DNA from: Amycolatopsis anabasis
Lineage (GTDB): Bacteria; Actinomycetota; Actinomycetes; Mycobacteriales; Pseudonocardiaceae
Reading direction: 5' to 3'
DNA length: 64,000 bases
NCBI RefSeq assembly: GCF_009765355.1
Contig: NZ_VTHK01000018.1
Coordinates: 1-64,000 of the forward strand
Shown: positions 16,548 to 25,543 of the stretch, piece after piece
Position numbering within the stretch: the stretch's first letter is position 1
Layout of the letters: each line of letters opens with the position of its first letter
Notes under the pieces: generated by a model
What the model was told of the DNA's origin: nothing
The model's database searches: none
The model's input: the letters and a program-made list of their open reading frames with translations, nothing else
Made by a program: the position numbers and the translations under genes

Positions 16548-18948
16548 GCCGCTGCTGGCCTTCCTGCGGCGGCTGCGGCGGCGGACCGCCCTGCCCCTCG
16601 CCGGTGGCCGAGAACCAGCCCTGCTCGCCGACGGGCTGCTCCTCCGGAGCCGGGCGCCACGGCTGCGGCCGGCCGCTCGGCGTGGTCGCCGGGGTCCATC
16701 CGGGCGGGGCGCCGTAGTTCGGCGGACCGGCCGGGGCCGCCCCCGACGGACCGTTCTGGCCGCCGTAGGGCTGCGGCCAGCCGCCCCGGCCGCCGGAACC
16801 GTTCGGGCCGCCGCCGGGCCGCCCGCCGTTCGGGTTGGGGAAGCCGCCGCCGGGCGGAACCGGTGGCGCGTAAGGGTTCGTCGGGTCCGGGCTGGGATGC
16901 GGCGGGCCGCCGGGCAGCTCGCCGCCGCCCGGGGCGGTGGCCACCGGGGTCGGCGCGGGCTGCAGCGCCGGGCGCTCCTTCTCCTGCCCCGGCGGGGGCC
17001 ACGGCTCGCCGCGTTCCATCGCGAGCTCGCGCGGGGTCTTGATCGGCGGCTTGTCCGACGGCGTCCGCTCACCGAACTCGTTGAACACGGTGATGTGCGG
17101 CCGCTTCTCCACCGACGCGAAGATCCGCTCGAGATCCTTGCGCTGCAGCGTTTCCTTCTCCAGCAGCTCGATCACCAGGTCGTCCAGGACGTCCCGGTAG
17201 GTGTTGAGCACCTCCCACGCCTCGGTGTGCGCGGTCTCGATGAGCTTGCGGACCTCTTCGTCGATCTCGTGCGCGACCTCGAGCGAGTAGTCCGGCTGGC
17301 GACCGGCCGACCGGCCGAGGAACGGGTCGCCCTGCTCCTGGCCGTACTTCACCGCGCCCAGCCGGGCGCTCATGCCGTACTCGGTGACCATCGACTTGGC
17401 GATCTTGGTGGCCTGCTCGATGTCGCCGGAGGCGCCGGTGGTCGGCTCGTGGAAGACGAGCTCCTCCGCCGTGCGGCCACCCATCGCGAAGACCAGGCGC
17501 CCGATCATCTCCGAGCGGGTCATCAGCTCCTTGTCGTCCTCGGGGACGAGCAGGGCGTGCCCGCCGGTGCGCCCGCGCGGCAGGATGGTCAGCTTGTACA
17601 CCGGCTCGATGTCCGGCATCGCCCACGCGGCGAGCGCGTGCCCGCCCTCGTGGTAGGCGGTGATCTTCTTCTCCTTCTCGGAGATGATCCGGCTCTTGCG
17701 CGCCGGACCGCCGATCACGCGGTCGACCGACTCCTCCAGGGCCGCGTTGGTGATCACGTGCCCGTTCTGGCGGGCGGTGAGCAGCGCGGCCTCGTTGATC
17801 ACGTTGGCCAGATCGGCGCCGGACATGCCCACGGTCCGCTTGGCCAGCGCGTCCAGCTCGACGTCCTGGGCCAGCGGCTTGCCCTTGGAGTGCACCTGCA
17901 GGATCGCCCGGCGGCCGCGCATGTCCGGGGCGGACACCGGGATCTGCCGGTCGAACCGGCCGGGACGCAGCAGCGCCGGGTCGAGGATGTCCGGGCGGTT
18001 CGTCGCGGCGATCAGGATGATCCCGCCGCGCGAGTCGAAGCCGTCCATCTCGACCAGCAGCTGGTTCAGCGTCTGCTCGCGCTCGTCGTGCCCGCCGCCG
18101 AGGCCGGCACCGCGCTGGCGGCCGACCGCGTCGATCTCGTCGACGAAGATGATGCACGGCGCGTTCTGCTTGGCCTGCTCGAACAGGTCCCGCACCCGGG
18201 AGGCGCCGACACCGACGAACATCTCGACGAAGTCGGAACCGGAGATCGTGTAGAACGGCACGCCCGCCTCGCCCGCGACCGCGCGGGCCAGCAGCGTCTT
18301 ACCGGTGCCGGGCGGCCCGTAGAGCAGCACGCCCTTCGGGATCTTCGCGCCGAGCGCCTGGTAGCGCGCCGGGTTCTGCAGGAAGTCCTTGATCTCGTAC
18401 AGCTCTTCGACGGCCTCGTCGGCCCCCGCGACGTCCCCGAAGGTGGTCTTCGGCATGTCCTTGTTCAGCTGCTTGGCCTTGGACTTGCCGAAGTTGAGCA
18501 CCCGGTTTCCGCCGCCCTGCGCGTTGTTCATCATCCACATGAGCAGCACGAGCAGGATGCCGAGCGGGATCAGGTAGATGAGCAGCTGGGTGAGGAAGTT
18601 CTGCTGGGTGACCGTCGTGCTGAACTTCAGCGGCTGGCCGCCGGACTTCGCGTCGAGGAGCGTGGTGTAGATCTGGCCGGCGGCGTCCCCCGGGTACTGG
18701 GTCAGTACCTGGTTGACCTGCTGCCCGTCGACATCGATCTTGTTGTTGAGCTGAAGCTTGAGCTTCTGCTCCTTGTCCTCGAGGCTGGCTTCCTTGACGT
18801 TGCCCGACTTGATCTGCGCGATCGCCTGCGAAGTCGGCACCTGCGTGTAGCCGCGGTCACCGTCGAAGATGGTGGAGAACGCGAAATAGAGCAGCAAAAC
18901 CGCGACGATCCACAGCAGTGGGTTCTTGAGCAGGCGCTTCCGGTCCAT
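16513..18948 (-). CDS. ftsH: ATP-dependent zinc metalloprotease FtsH
   Basis: FtsH is the membrane-anchored AAA+ protease that degrades misfolded membrane and regulatory proteins. There are two N-terminal membrane helices (about 7-25 and 120-140). The AAA module has Walker A GPPGTGKT (Lys217), Walker B IIFVDEID and second region of homology [20 protein letters not shown]. The zinc site is HEGGH (433-437). A C-terminal Pro/Gly/Gln-rich tail of about 150 residues is an actinobacterial elaboration. I use the ATG at 18948 ([11 protein letters not shown]), the conserved family start; an in-frame ATG at 19002 would add 18 residues. Confidence 0.95.
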   Translation of the reverse strand: MDRKRLLKNPLLWIVAVLLLYFAFSTIFDGDRGYTQVPTSQAIAQIKSGNVKEASLEDKEQKLKLQLNNKIDVDGQQVNQVLTQYPGDAAGQIYTTLLDAKSGGQPLKFSTTVTQQNFLTQLLIYLIPLGILLVLLMWMMNNAQGGGNRVLNFGKSKAKQLNKDMPKTTFGDVAGADEAVEELYEIKDFLQNPARYQALGAKIPKGVLLYGPPGTGKTLLARAVAGEAGVPFYTISGSDFVEMFVGVGASRVRDLFEQAKQNAPCIIFVDEIDAVGRQRGAGLGGGHDEREQTLNQLLVEMDGFDSRGGIILIAATNRPDILDPALLRPGRFDRQIPVSAPDMRGRRAILQVHSKGKPLAQDVELDALAKRTVGMSGADLANVINEAALLTARQNGHVITNAALEESVDRVIGGPARKSRIISEKEKKITAYHEGGHALAAWAMPDIEPVYKLTILPRGRTGGHALLVPEDDKELMTRSEMIGRLVFAMGGRTAEELVFHEPTTGASGDIEQATKIAKSMVTEYGMSARLGAVKYGQEQGDPFLGRSAGRQPDYSLEVAHEIDEEVRKLIETAHTEAWEVLNTYRDVLDDLVIELLEKETLQRKDLERIFASVEKRPHITVFNEFGERTPSDKPPIKTPRELAMERGEPWPPPGQEKERPALQPAPTPVATAPGGGELPGGPPHPSPDPTNPYAPPVPPGGGFPNPNGGRPGGGPNGSGGRGGWPQPYGGQNGPSGAAPAGPPNYGAPPGWTPATTPSGRPQPWRPAPEEQPVGEQGWFSATGEGQGGPPPQPPQEGQQRRADDQDGENRR

Positions 18949-19192
18949 ATGACTCGGCCGTGGTGGCCTCGACCCTCCCTGGTTAGGCGGTAGATGTGAC
19001 ATCCGCCGTCACGGTGTTGACAACTGCGTACGGGGGACCCGTCGTACCAGGGTACCGTCCGGTCGAAGCGGTCACCTGCGCGAGCCTCCCGCAGGTCAAC
19101 GGTCGGTGCGGCACCGATGTTCCCCCGGGGGTTTGCGCACGTCAACCGACGTTCGAATGGTGAAGATCAACAGCCCGGAACGGAGAACTCCC

Positions 19193-20032
19193 TCAGCGGT
19201 CGTCGGTGACCCCAGCCACCATCTCACCCAGCCTGGAGCGCAGCGTCTTCGGGTCGGCGGGCGAGACGGTCACCCACTCCCGGCCGTCGGTTCCGGCCCG
19301 GGACAGGCTGAGGTACCGGCCGGTCGCGGTGTCGAACCAGGCCAGCACCGGGGAACGCCGCTTGCCGCCGAGCGAGTTCCGGCTGTTCGCGGCGAGCTGA
19401 CCACCGCGCAGCCGCGGCTGGCCCGCGAGCTTCGCGTAGGCCTCCCGCGGATCGGTGGTGACCTTCTCGCTCAGCGACGTGCGCGGTTTCGCGGGGGCGC
19501 GGCGGGCCTTCTTCTCGTCGCCGTCCGGCTCGCCGCCGACCGCGGCCGGGACGGCCGAGCGGATCGGCTGGGTCCGCAGGGCGTCGGCGAGCGGAAGTGT
19601 GATGGACGCCTCCGAACCGCGGCGGCCCGGCGGCAGCAGGTCGACCACCGCGGACGCGATTCCCTCGGCGAACGCCGGGCGGATCCAGATGCCCTCGGCG
19701 TCCTGGATCGCCAGCACGGCGTTGCGGCCGTCGGACGCGGCGAGGATGCCGATCGGTGGCGCCTGGTAGTCCGGGATGTGCAGCGCGTCGATGCTGATCG
19801 CGGGGCGGGCCAGCAGGGCGAGCCAGTCCTCCACGTGCGGTTCGAGCCGGCCCTGGAAATCCCGGATGCCGCGCGCCTTCAGCTCGGCGTTCGTCCGCTG
19901 CCGCAGGGCGATCCGCTCGTCCTCGGTGGCGCCGTGCGAGCGCACCTGCAGCGGGTAGGGCACATCGCCCGCGCCCATGGCTTCCCAGAGGAAGTCGAAC
20001 GCGATCGGCGTGAAGAACTCCTGCGTGCTCAC
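19193..20032 (-). CDS. EspG-like type VII secretion chaperone, copy 1
   Basis: EspG proteins are cytosolic chaperones that hold PE-PPE dimers soluble by capping the PPE tip before ESX secretion. This 279-residue protein shares the EspG-family pattern of its neighbour: TPIAFDFLWEAMG, PYPLQVRSHGAT-DER, a helix of alternating charge, LRGGQL and a WFDTATGRYLS--DGREWVTVSPAD end. GTG at 20032 has AGGGAGG 7 bp upstream. It is the last gene of a PE-like/PPE-like/EspG/EspG set. An inserted Lys/Arg-rich linker (about 195-225) distinguishes it from copy 2. Family call by pattern recognition. Confidence 0.8.
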   Translation of the reverse strand: MSTQEFFTPIAFDFLWEAMGAGDVPYPLQVRSHGATEDERIALRQRTNAELKARGIRDFQGRLEPHVEDWLALLARPAISIDALHIPDYQAPPIGILAASDGRNAVLAIQDAEGIWIRPAFAEGIASAVVDLLPPGRRGSEASITLPLADALRTQPIRSAVPAAVGGEPDGDEKKARRAPAKPRTSLSEKVTTDPREAYAKLAGQPRLRGGQLAANSRNSLGGKRRSPVLAWFDTATGRYLSLSRAGTDGREWVTVSPADPKTLRSRLGEMVAGVTDDR

Positions 20033-20093
20033 GGTCAGCCTCCCTAAGGTCCTACTCAACGGTAACGCCCCGCGGCACGGGGACGAACTGCCC

Positions 20094-20120
20094 TTTCCGG
20101 CAGCCAGAACGCTCCGGAAA
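20094..20120 (-). terminator. Hairpin TTTCCGG-N13-CCGGAAA between the two EspG genes
   Basis: The right arm abuts the stop of the upstream EspG copy (20121-20123). It could attenuate expression of the second copy. Confidence 0.45.
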
Positions 20121-20909
20121 TCAGCGCGCCGACGCGGTCGAGTTCGCGGCACCGGCGAGCATCTCGCCGAGCCGGCGCCGCAGGGTCGCCGCGTCCGCGG
20201 GCGCGATGGTGATCCAGTCCCGCCCGTCGTGACCGCTGGTCGCCTGCGTGAAGTACCGGCCGGTGTCGGTGTCGAACCAGCTCAGCACCGGCGCCCGGTA
20301 CCGCCCGCCCATCCGGCCGCGCGCGTTCGCGCCGATCTGGCCGCCGCGCAGCCGGGGCTGGGCGTGCAGCCGGGCCAGCGCCTTGCGGTCCTCGTCCGCG
20401 GACGTCCGCCCGTCCCCGGCCCGCCGCTGCAGGAAGTCCACGCCGGAACCGGAAAGCAGTTGCTCGAGCGGCACGGTGATGGACTTCTCGGTGCCGCGCG
20501 GGGCGGCCGGCAGCAGCGAGACGATCGCGCTGGCCAGGCCGTCCGGCGCGGTCGGCTGGAAGTGGAACCCGCGCTCGTCCTGCACGACCAGCAGGCCCCG
20601 GCCGTTCAGCGCGGAGGCCACCGCGAGCAGCGGTTTCGCGTGCGGCGCGGTGATGTGCACCTCGTCCAGGCTCACCTCGGCGCCCGCGAGCACCTCGAAG
20701 AAGTCCTCGATGTGCGGCTCGGGGCGCCCGCCGGGGCCGACCAGGCCGCGCTGCGCGAGCGCGGCCATGGTCTGGCTCCGCAACGAGGCGCGCTCGTCCA
20801 GGGTCGCCCCGTGCGAGCGCACCTCCAGCGGGTAGGGCAGATCCTCGGCTCCGGTCGACTCCCAGAGGAAGTCCAGCTCCAGCGGAGTGAGCAGCTCCGC
20901 TTTCGCCAC
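20121..20909 (-). CDS. EspG-like type VII secretion chaperone, copy 2
   Basis: This 262-residue EspG-family protein is a diverged tandem paralogue of the 19193-20032 protein (compare LTPLELDFLWESTGAEDLPYP with TPIAFDFLWEAMGAGDVPYP). It shows the same order of conserved blocks, PEPHIEDFFEVL, LRGGQIGANARGR and SWFDTDTGRYFTQ. GTG at 20909 starts 2 bp after the PPE-like gene's stop, with GAGGA inside that gene as ribosome site, so it is probably coupled to its presumed client. Having two chaperones for one visible PE/PPE pair is unusual. Confidence 0.83.
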   Translation of the reverse strand: MAKAELLTPLELDFLWESTGAEDLPYPLEVRSHGATLDERASLRSQTMAALAQRGLVGPGGRPEPHIEDFFEVLAGAEVSLDEVHITAPHAKPLLAVASALNGRGLLVVQDERGFHFQPTAPDGLASAIVSLLPAAPRGTEKSITVPLEQLLSGSGVDFLQRRAGDGRTSADEDRKALARLHAQPRLRGGQIGANARGRMGGRYRAPVLSWFDTDTGRYFTQATSGHDGRDWITIAPADAATLRRRLGEMLAGAANSTASAR

Positions 20910-20911
20910 GC

Positions 20912-22282
20912 CTAGTCCTCCTCGTCGTCAGTCCACGCACCGATCACCGGCGGCGGCGTGGCCTGGTTGGCGCCGAAGGCGTCGTCGGGGTCCGGCTCGA
21001 TCAGGAAGGAGGCGTGCGTGTGCTCCTCTTCCTGCTGTTGCTGCGCACCGGCGGCGCCGGCGCCCATCGGGGTCATCGGCGGGCCGGCGGGCGGCGGGTT
21101 CGCGCCCGCGCCGATGGTCCCGCTCGGCGGCACGACACCCTGCTGCGGCGCGTTCGCCGTGGCGCTGTTGCCGACACCGCTCTGGTTGTCCGAGGCGGCC
21201 GAGGTCTCGTTGGTCTGCTTGCTGCCGCTGCGGCTGCCCGCGCCGAGCGTCCGCCCGGCCGCGGCGCCGAGGCCGGCGCCCAGCGCGCCCACGCCGAGGC
21301 CCTGCGCGATGTTCGCGCCACCGGCCCCGCCGTGCGCCACGGCCTGCCCGGCGTGCGACCCGATGCCGGAGCCCACCCCGTCCGCGGGGCCGCCGACCGG
21401 CAGGTCACCGCGGAAACCGGGCTGCTGCGGGCCGGTCTGCACGGCCTGTCCCGCGCCGCCCGCGGCGGCGCTGTGCGTGCCGGCCGCCCCGGCGATGCCG
21501 AGGGCGCCGACGTTGACCGCGGACACCCCACCGGGACCGCCGACCGACGGGCCGCCGCTCACGCTGTTGTGGCTCGCGGTCGCCGGGAGCCCGAGGGACT
21601 CCGGGCCGAAGCTCGGGGTCGTGCTGTCCACTTCGGACATCGCCTTGGTGTAGGCGTTGAAGTAGGCGACCTGCTGGGCCTTGACCTCCTTGGCCGCGTC
21701 CGCCTGCTCCTTCATGTCCTGGATCATCGCGGCGGGACCACCGGCGAGCATCGCGGCGGTCTGCTTCGCCGGGTCGAACTCCTTGGGCGCCGGCATCTTC
21801 TTGACCTCGGCGGCGGCCGCGGCCTGCTGCGCCAGGCGGGTGCCCATGGAGTGCGCGGCCTCCCCGGCCTGCGCGCTGGAGTTGGCGATCGCGACCAGGG
21901 TGCCCTGCGCGGCGCCGGCGCCCTGGCCGACCCACACGTTGCCCAGTTCGGAGATCGCGTTGTACAGGTCGTTCGCGGCCTGGTGCAGGTCCTTGCCGTG
22001 CGCGGTCCAGGCCTGGCCGGTGGACTCCGCGGTCCCGGGGTCGTTGTTCGTGGTCGCGCCGTGGTAGAGCTGGGTGCTCTCCTGGGAGGCCCAGTTCGGC
22101 GGGCTGACGATCGCCCGGTCCTCGCCGACCTGGAAGCCGTCCGAGCGGTTGCGCGCCTGCTCGACGATGCCGGCGGTCTCGGAGTTGTCCAGCTTGACCG
22201 CGCTGCCCGCGGTCACCGAACCGGTGTCGGTGGGATAGTCGCCGCCGGCCGGCGGGATGTCTTCGCTGCTGTGCTTGCCCAT
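20912..22282 (-). CDS. PPE-like type VII secretion substrate
   Basis: This 456-residue protein's helical region (about 55-220) resembles PPE proteins: a PPNW motif (61-64), a WxG turn (WVG, 117-119) and long Ala/Gln-rich helices forming the PE-binding and EspG-binding bundle. The rest (about 225-456) is Gly/Ala/Pro-rich low complexity ending in a very acidic tail (WTDDEED). The ATG at 22282 has GGGGGA upstream; a GTG at 22306 would overlap the PE-like stop as GTGA. Cell-surface or secreted destination via ESX is inferred from motifs and from the PE-like and EspG neighbours. Confidence 0.8.
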   Translation of the reverse strand: MGKHSSEDIPPAGGDYPTDTGSVTAGSAVKLDNSETAGIVEQARNRSDGFQVGEDRAIVSPPNWASQESTQLYHGATTNNDPGTAESTGQAWTAHGKDLHQAANDLYNAISELGNVWVGQGAGAAQGTLVAIANSSAQAGEAAHSMGTRLAQQAAAAAEVKKMPAPKEFDPAKQTAAMLAGGPAAMIQDMKEQADAAKEVKAQQVAYFNAYTKAMSEVDSTTPSFGPESLGLPATASHNSVSGGPSVGGPGGVSAVNVGALGIAGAAGTHSAAAGGAGQAVQTGPQQPGFRGDLPVGGPADGVGSGIGSHAGQAVAHGGAGGANIAQGLGVGALGAGLGAAAGRTLGAGSRSGSKQTNETSAASDNQSGVGNSATANAPQQGVVPPSGTIGAGANPPPAGPPMTPMGAGAAGAQQQQEEEHTHASFLIEPDPDDAFGANQATPPPVIGAWTDDEED

Positions 22283-22302
22283 GACTCGGATTCCCCCTGA
22301 TC

Positions 22303-22671
22303 TCACGCCTGGCCGGACAGCGTCGACGCGCCACCCTGATCGGTCTGCCGGTAGTAGCCCATGGCCGCGACGATCGCCTGCTCGGCCTGGTCGTACTGGG
22401 TGAAGAGGTTCTGCAGCGCCTGCGTGTAGGAGTCGCCGCGGCCCTCGGCCCGCTGGGCGACCTTCGCCGAGATGGCTTCGCCGACCGGGTTGGCGCCGAG
22501 CTTGGGCGGTTCCGCGAGGGAACCCGCGCTGCGGAGCAGGCTCTCCACCGCGTCCTTGCCCAGGCGGATCTTCTTCAGCACGGTCTGCGCCGCGTCCGGG
22601 TCGATGCCCAGCTGGCCGGTGACCGCCGCGTTGCGGAACGCGCTGGCGTCCGCCAAGCTGTTGTTCCCCAT
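22303..22671 (-). CDS. PE-like small type VII secretion partner with YxxxD signal
   Basis: This 122-residue, mostly helical protein has a helix (about 30-50), a turn and a long second helix ending in AIVAAMGYYRQTDQG. The YRQTD segment fits the general type VII export signal YxxxD/E that follows the second helix of PE/WXG100 partners. It directly precedes the PPE-like gene, the usual PE-PPE order. The ATG at 22671 has GGAGAG 7 bp upstream. It lacks the mycobacterial N-terminal Pro-Glu, so 'PE-like' is functional shorthand. Dimerisation with the PPE-like protein is inferred. Confidence 0.72.
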   Translation of the reverse strand: MGNNSLADASAFRNAAVTGQLGIDPDAAQTVLKKIRLGKDAVESLLRSAGSLAEPPKLGANPVGEAISAKVAQRAEGRGDSYTQALQNLFTQYDQAEQAIVAAMGYYRQTDQGGASTLSGQA

Positions 22672-22860
22672 CTCAGTTCTCTCCTGCCCCATAAGTCCGC
22701 GTCGGCTACGCGGCTCCCTCTTCGCATAGGTTAACGCAAGCGTTCGTGCCCTATGACGCGTTCCCGAAGGTTAAGGTTCCGCAATTCGCGAACCGGCGCA
22801 ACGGGGTTCACCAGGAATTATCGTCCCAAGATCGACTTGTCCCGTGAACTGTCAGAACTG

Positions 22861-23409
22861 TCAGGACGAGTAGACCTTCGGGTCCAGCGTCCCGATGTAC
22901 GGGAGGTCGCGGTACCGCTCGGCGTAGTCCAGCCCGTAGCCGACGACGAACTCGTTCGGGATGTCGAAGCCGATGTACTTGACCGGAACGTCCACTTTGA
23001 CCGCTTCCGGCTTGCGCAGCAGCGAGCAGACGTTGAGCGACGCCGGTTCGCGGCTGGCCAGGTTCTTCAGCAGCCAGGACAGGGTGAGCCCGGAGTCGAC
23101 GATGTCCTCGACGATCAGCACGTCCCGGCCGGCGATGTCCCGGTCGAGGTCCTTGAGGATGCGCACCACCCCGGACGAGGAGGTGGCGGAACCGTAGGAG
23201 GAGACCGCCATGAACTCGAGCTGGGCGGGCATCGGGAGGGCGCGGGCGAAGTCGGTCATGAACATCACCGCCCCCTTGAGCACCCCGACCAGCAACAGGT
23301 CGGTGCCGTTGGCCGGGTAGTCCGCGGCGACCTTCTCGGCCAGTTCGGTGATCTTGTCTTTGATCTGCTGCTCGGTGACGAGCACGGAGGCGATCTCGCC
23401 TTCGTACAC
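22861..23409 (-). CDS. hpt: Hypoxanthine phosphoribosyltransferase
   Basis: Hpt salvages hypoxanthine and guanine with PRPP to IMP and GMP. The 182-residue protein has the PRPP-binding loop [17 protein letters not shown] (about 96-112), [20 protein letters not shown] near the N-terminus and [25 protein letters not shown] at the base-binding end. GTG at 23409 has AAGGGG upstream. It follows tilS by 12 bp; tilS-hpt is a widespread pair. A 9-bp direct repeat (GAACTGTCA twice) straddles its stop codon. Confidence 0.96.
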   Translation of the reverse strand: MYEGEIASVLVTEQQIKDKITELAEKVAADYPANGTDLLLVGVLKGAVMFMTDFARALPMPAQLEFMAVSSYGSATSSSGVVRILKDLDRDIAGRDVLIVEDIVDSGLTLSWLLKNLASREPASLNVCSLLRKPEAVKVDVPVKYIGFDIPNEFVVGYGLDYAERYRDLPYIGTLDPKVYSS

Positions 23410-23421
23410 CTGGCGTCCCCT

Positions 23422-24423
23422 TTATGTGGTGGGTTCGGGATTAATCACGTGCAGCCTGCCATGTGTCCGCTGCGCCACCAAGTTGCCGGGCAACCACACG
23501 CCGCCCTGTCCGCGCCATCCGCCGATCAGGGCATCCACGGCACGCAGGTGCGCGTCGGTCAGTTCGCGGACGCCCGCGTCGAGGAGCCAGCGCCGGAGCA
23601 CCCGCCGCCGCAGCGCCGCCGGGGTCCCCACCAGCGCGGACACGTCGATCTCCGGGCCCAGCCCGGCGTACAGCGCGTCGGCGAGTTCGTCGAGCGCCTC
23701 GGTGTCCTCGCGCAGTTGCGCCGCCGTGCGGGCCAGGGCCGCGGCGACCCCGCCGTTGAGCACTTCCTCCATCAGGGGGAGGACCTCGGCACGCAGCCGC
23801 ACGCGGGTGTACCGCGGATCGGTGTTGTGCGGGTCCCGCCACGGGAGCACGCCGAGCGCGGCGCACGCCGCGGCGGTGGTCTCCCGCGGCACGTCCAGCA
23901 GCGGGCGGGCCCACGGCGGGTCCAGCGCCCGCATCCCGGCCATCGACCGCGGACCGGATCCCCGGCCGAGCCCGAGCAGCACGGTCTCCGCCTGGTCGTC
24001 GCGGGTGTGGCCGAGCAGGACGAGGGCGCCCGCGCCGGGCAGCGCCCCGCGCAGCGCGGTGTAGCGGGCGCGGCGGGCCGCCGCCTCGGGCCCGCCCGGT
24101 CCGCGCACGTCGGCGCCGAGCACATCGGCGGAGTCGGCGCCCAGTTCCCGGGCCTTGCCCGCGGCGTCGCGGGCCACCGCCGCCGAACCGTCCTGCAACC
24201 CGTGGTCGACGACCAGCGCGCGCACCTTCAGCCCCATCCGGTGGCCGACGTGCGCGGCGGCCTCGGCGAGCGCGAGCGAATCGGCGCCGCCGGAGACCGC
24301 GACGCACAGCTCGCCACACGCGAGATGGCCGGTGGTCTCCGGATCGCCGAGGAATTCCCGTACCGCCCGGCGGACCTGGGCGACCGCCGGATGCGGCCCA
24401 CTCGCGGACGAGTGCCCGTTCAC
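23422..24423 (-). CDS. tilS: tRNA(Ile)-lysidine synthetase
   Basis: TilS modifies C34 of the CAT-anticodon tRNA-Ile to lysidine so that it reads AUA. It is an essential N-type ATP pyrophosphatase. The PP-loop is VAVSGGADSLALAEA, followed by LVVDHGLQDGS, GHTRDDQAETVLL and PWRDPHNTDPRYTRVRLR. GTG at 24423 overlaps the upstream gene's stop as GTGA; an ATG at 24444 would add 7 residues. At 333 residues it is of the short actinobacterial form with a reduced C-terminal domain. Confidence 0.94.
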   Translation of the reverse strand: MNGHSSASGPHPAVAQVRRAVREFLGDPETTGHLACGELCVAVSGGADSLALAEAAAHVGHRMGLKVRALVVDHGLQDGSAAVARDAAGKARELGADSADVLGADVRGPGGPEAAARRARYTALRGALPGAGALVLLGHTRDDQAETVLLGLGRGSGPRSMAGMRALDPPWARPLLDVPRETTAAACAALGVLPWRDPHNTDPRYTRVRLRAEVLPLMEEVLNGGVAAALARTAAQLREDTEALDELADALYAGLGPEIDVSALVGTPAALRRRVLRRWLLDAGVRELTDAHLRAVDALIGGWRGQGGVWLPGNLVAQRTHGRLHVINPEPTT

Positions 24424-25493
24424 TTGTGGATGCGCCGCACCCATGAGTCCGGATCCGCGATCTCCGCCCGGGTGGGCAGGGTGTTCGGCGAGGTCCACAC
24501 CGCGTTGAAACCGTCCATCCCGACCTGGTCGACGACGTGCCGGGTGAACGCGGCGCCCTGGGCGTACTGGCGGATCTTCGCGTCCACGCCGAGCAGGCTG
24601 CGCAGGACCCGGTCGAGCAGGCCGCCGCCCTTGCGCCGTTCGGTGAACCGGCTGCGGATGGTCTCGACCGCGGGCACCACGGCCGGGCCGACCGCGTCCA
24701 TCACGTAGTCCGCATGCCCCTCGAGCAGCGTGGACAGGGCCAGCAGGCGGTCGAACACCGCGCGCTGCTTCGGCGACTGCAGGACGTCGGCCAGCGCCAG
24801 CGAGCCCTCGGCCTTGGCCCGTTTCGCCTGGCGCAGGGTGTCCGGCAGGCGGCCGACCAGATCGGCGAGGCCGTCGGCGTCCTGGCCGGTGAGCCCGCCG
24901 ACGAGCCGTTCGACCTCGTCGGCGAAGTAGTCGCGCAGCCAGTCCACCGCGGTGAACTGCAGCCGGTGCGTGCATTCGTGCAGGCACACCCAGAGCCGGA
25001 AATCGCGGCCCGGCACGTTCATCGCGCGCTGCGCGGTCACCACGTTCGGCGCGACGAGCACGAGCTGCCCGGTCTTGCCGGGCCCGCCGAACGGGTCGTA
25101 CTGCCCGAGCACGCGCGCCCCGAGGAAGGCCAGCACCACTCCGGTCTGCACCCCGGCGCCGCCGGCGAGCAGCGGGGCGAGCGGGCCGCCCGGACCGCGC
25201 GGGAGCGCCTTGCTGGTGAGCGCGTCGAGCCCGGCCGCGGCCGCCCGCACCCAGCCCGGGCGGTCGACCACTTCGCCGGGGAGCAGCGGGAGCCCCTCGC
25301 CGAGCCCGGTCAGCGCGCGCACGTGGGATTCGGCGTCGATGGTCAGCTCGCGCAGTTCGGAGACCGCGAGTTCGGCCTCTTCGCGGGGCACCACCGGCCC
25401 GCTGCGGACCAGGAACGCACCCGTCGTCGCGGCCAGGGACCAGTCGACGATCGGCCGCCCGTTCTCCGAAACCTGCTCGCTCACCGCGTTCAC
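24420..25493 (-). CDS. DUF2342 zinc-dependent metalloprotease family protein
   Basis: This 357-residue member of the DUF2342/'coenzyme F420 biosynthesis-associated' family is equivalent to Rv3626c. The zincin motif HECTH (172-176) lies in LWVCLHECTHRLQF, with a downstream Glu/His in LLEGHADYVMDAVGP as probable third ligand. Despite the family name, no role in F420 synthesis has been shown to my knowledge. Protease activity is inferred from the motif. GTG at 25493 is used; GTG at 25484 has better spacing to the GAAGGG site. It overlaps tilS by 4 nt. Confidence 0.85.
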   Translation of the reverse strand: MNAVSEQVSENGRPIVDWSLAATTGAFLVRSGPVVPREEAELAVSELRELTIDAESHVRALTGLGEGLPLLPGEVVDRPGWVRAAAAGLDALTSKALPRGPGGPLAPLLAGGAGVQTGVVLAFLGARVLGQYDPFGGPGKTGQLVLVAPNVVTAQRAMNVPGRDFRLWVCLHECTHRLQFTAVDWLRDYFADEVERLVGGLTGQDADGLADLVGRLPDTLRQAKRAKAEGSLALADVLQSPKQRAVFDRLLALSTLLEGHADYVMDAVGPAVVPAVETIRSRFTERRKGGGLLDRVLRSLLGVDAKIRQYAQGAAFTRHVVDQVGMDGFNAVWTSPNTLPTRAEIADPDSWVRRIHK

Positions 25494-25543
25494 CCCTTCG
25501 ACGCTACCTGCCCCGGGCAGGTGGCGACACAGTGCGCGACCGG

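Noticed and set aside
16897-18993. A 698-codon open frame antisense to ftsH
   Set aside because: Composition is the mirror of the ftsH codon bias; no domain is recognisable and it lies wholly inside a certain gene. The same applies to long antisense frames opposite topA, hppA, dacB and the tmk fusion.
19193-20909. EspG pair as an assembly duplication
   Set aside because: The two genes are clearly diverged along their length and differ by a linker insertion.
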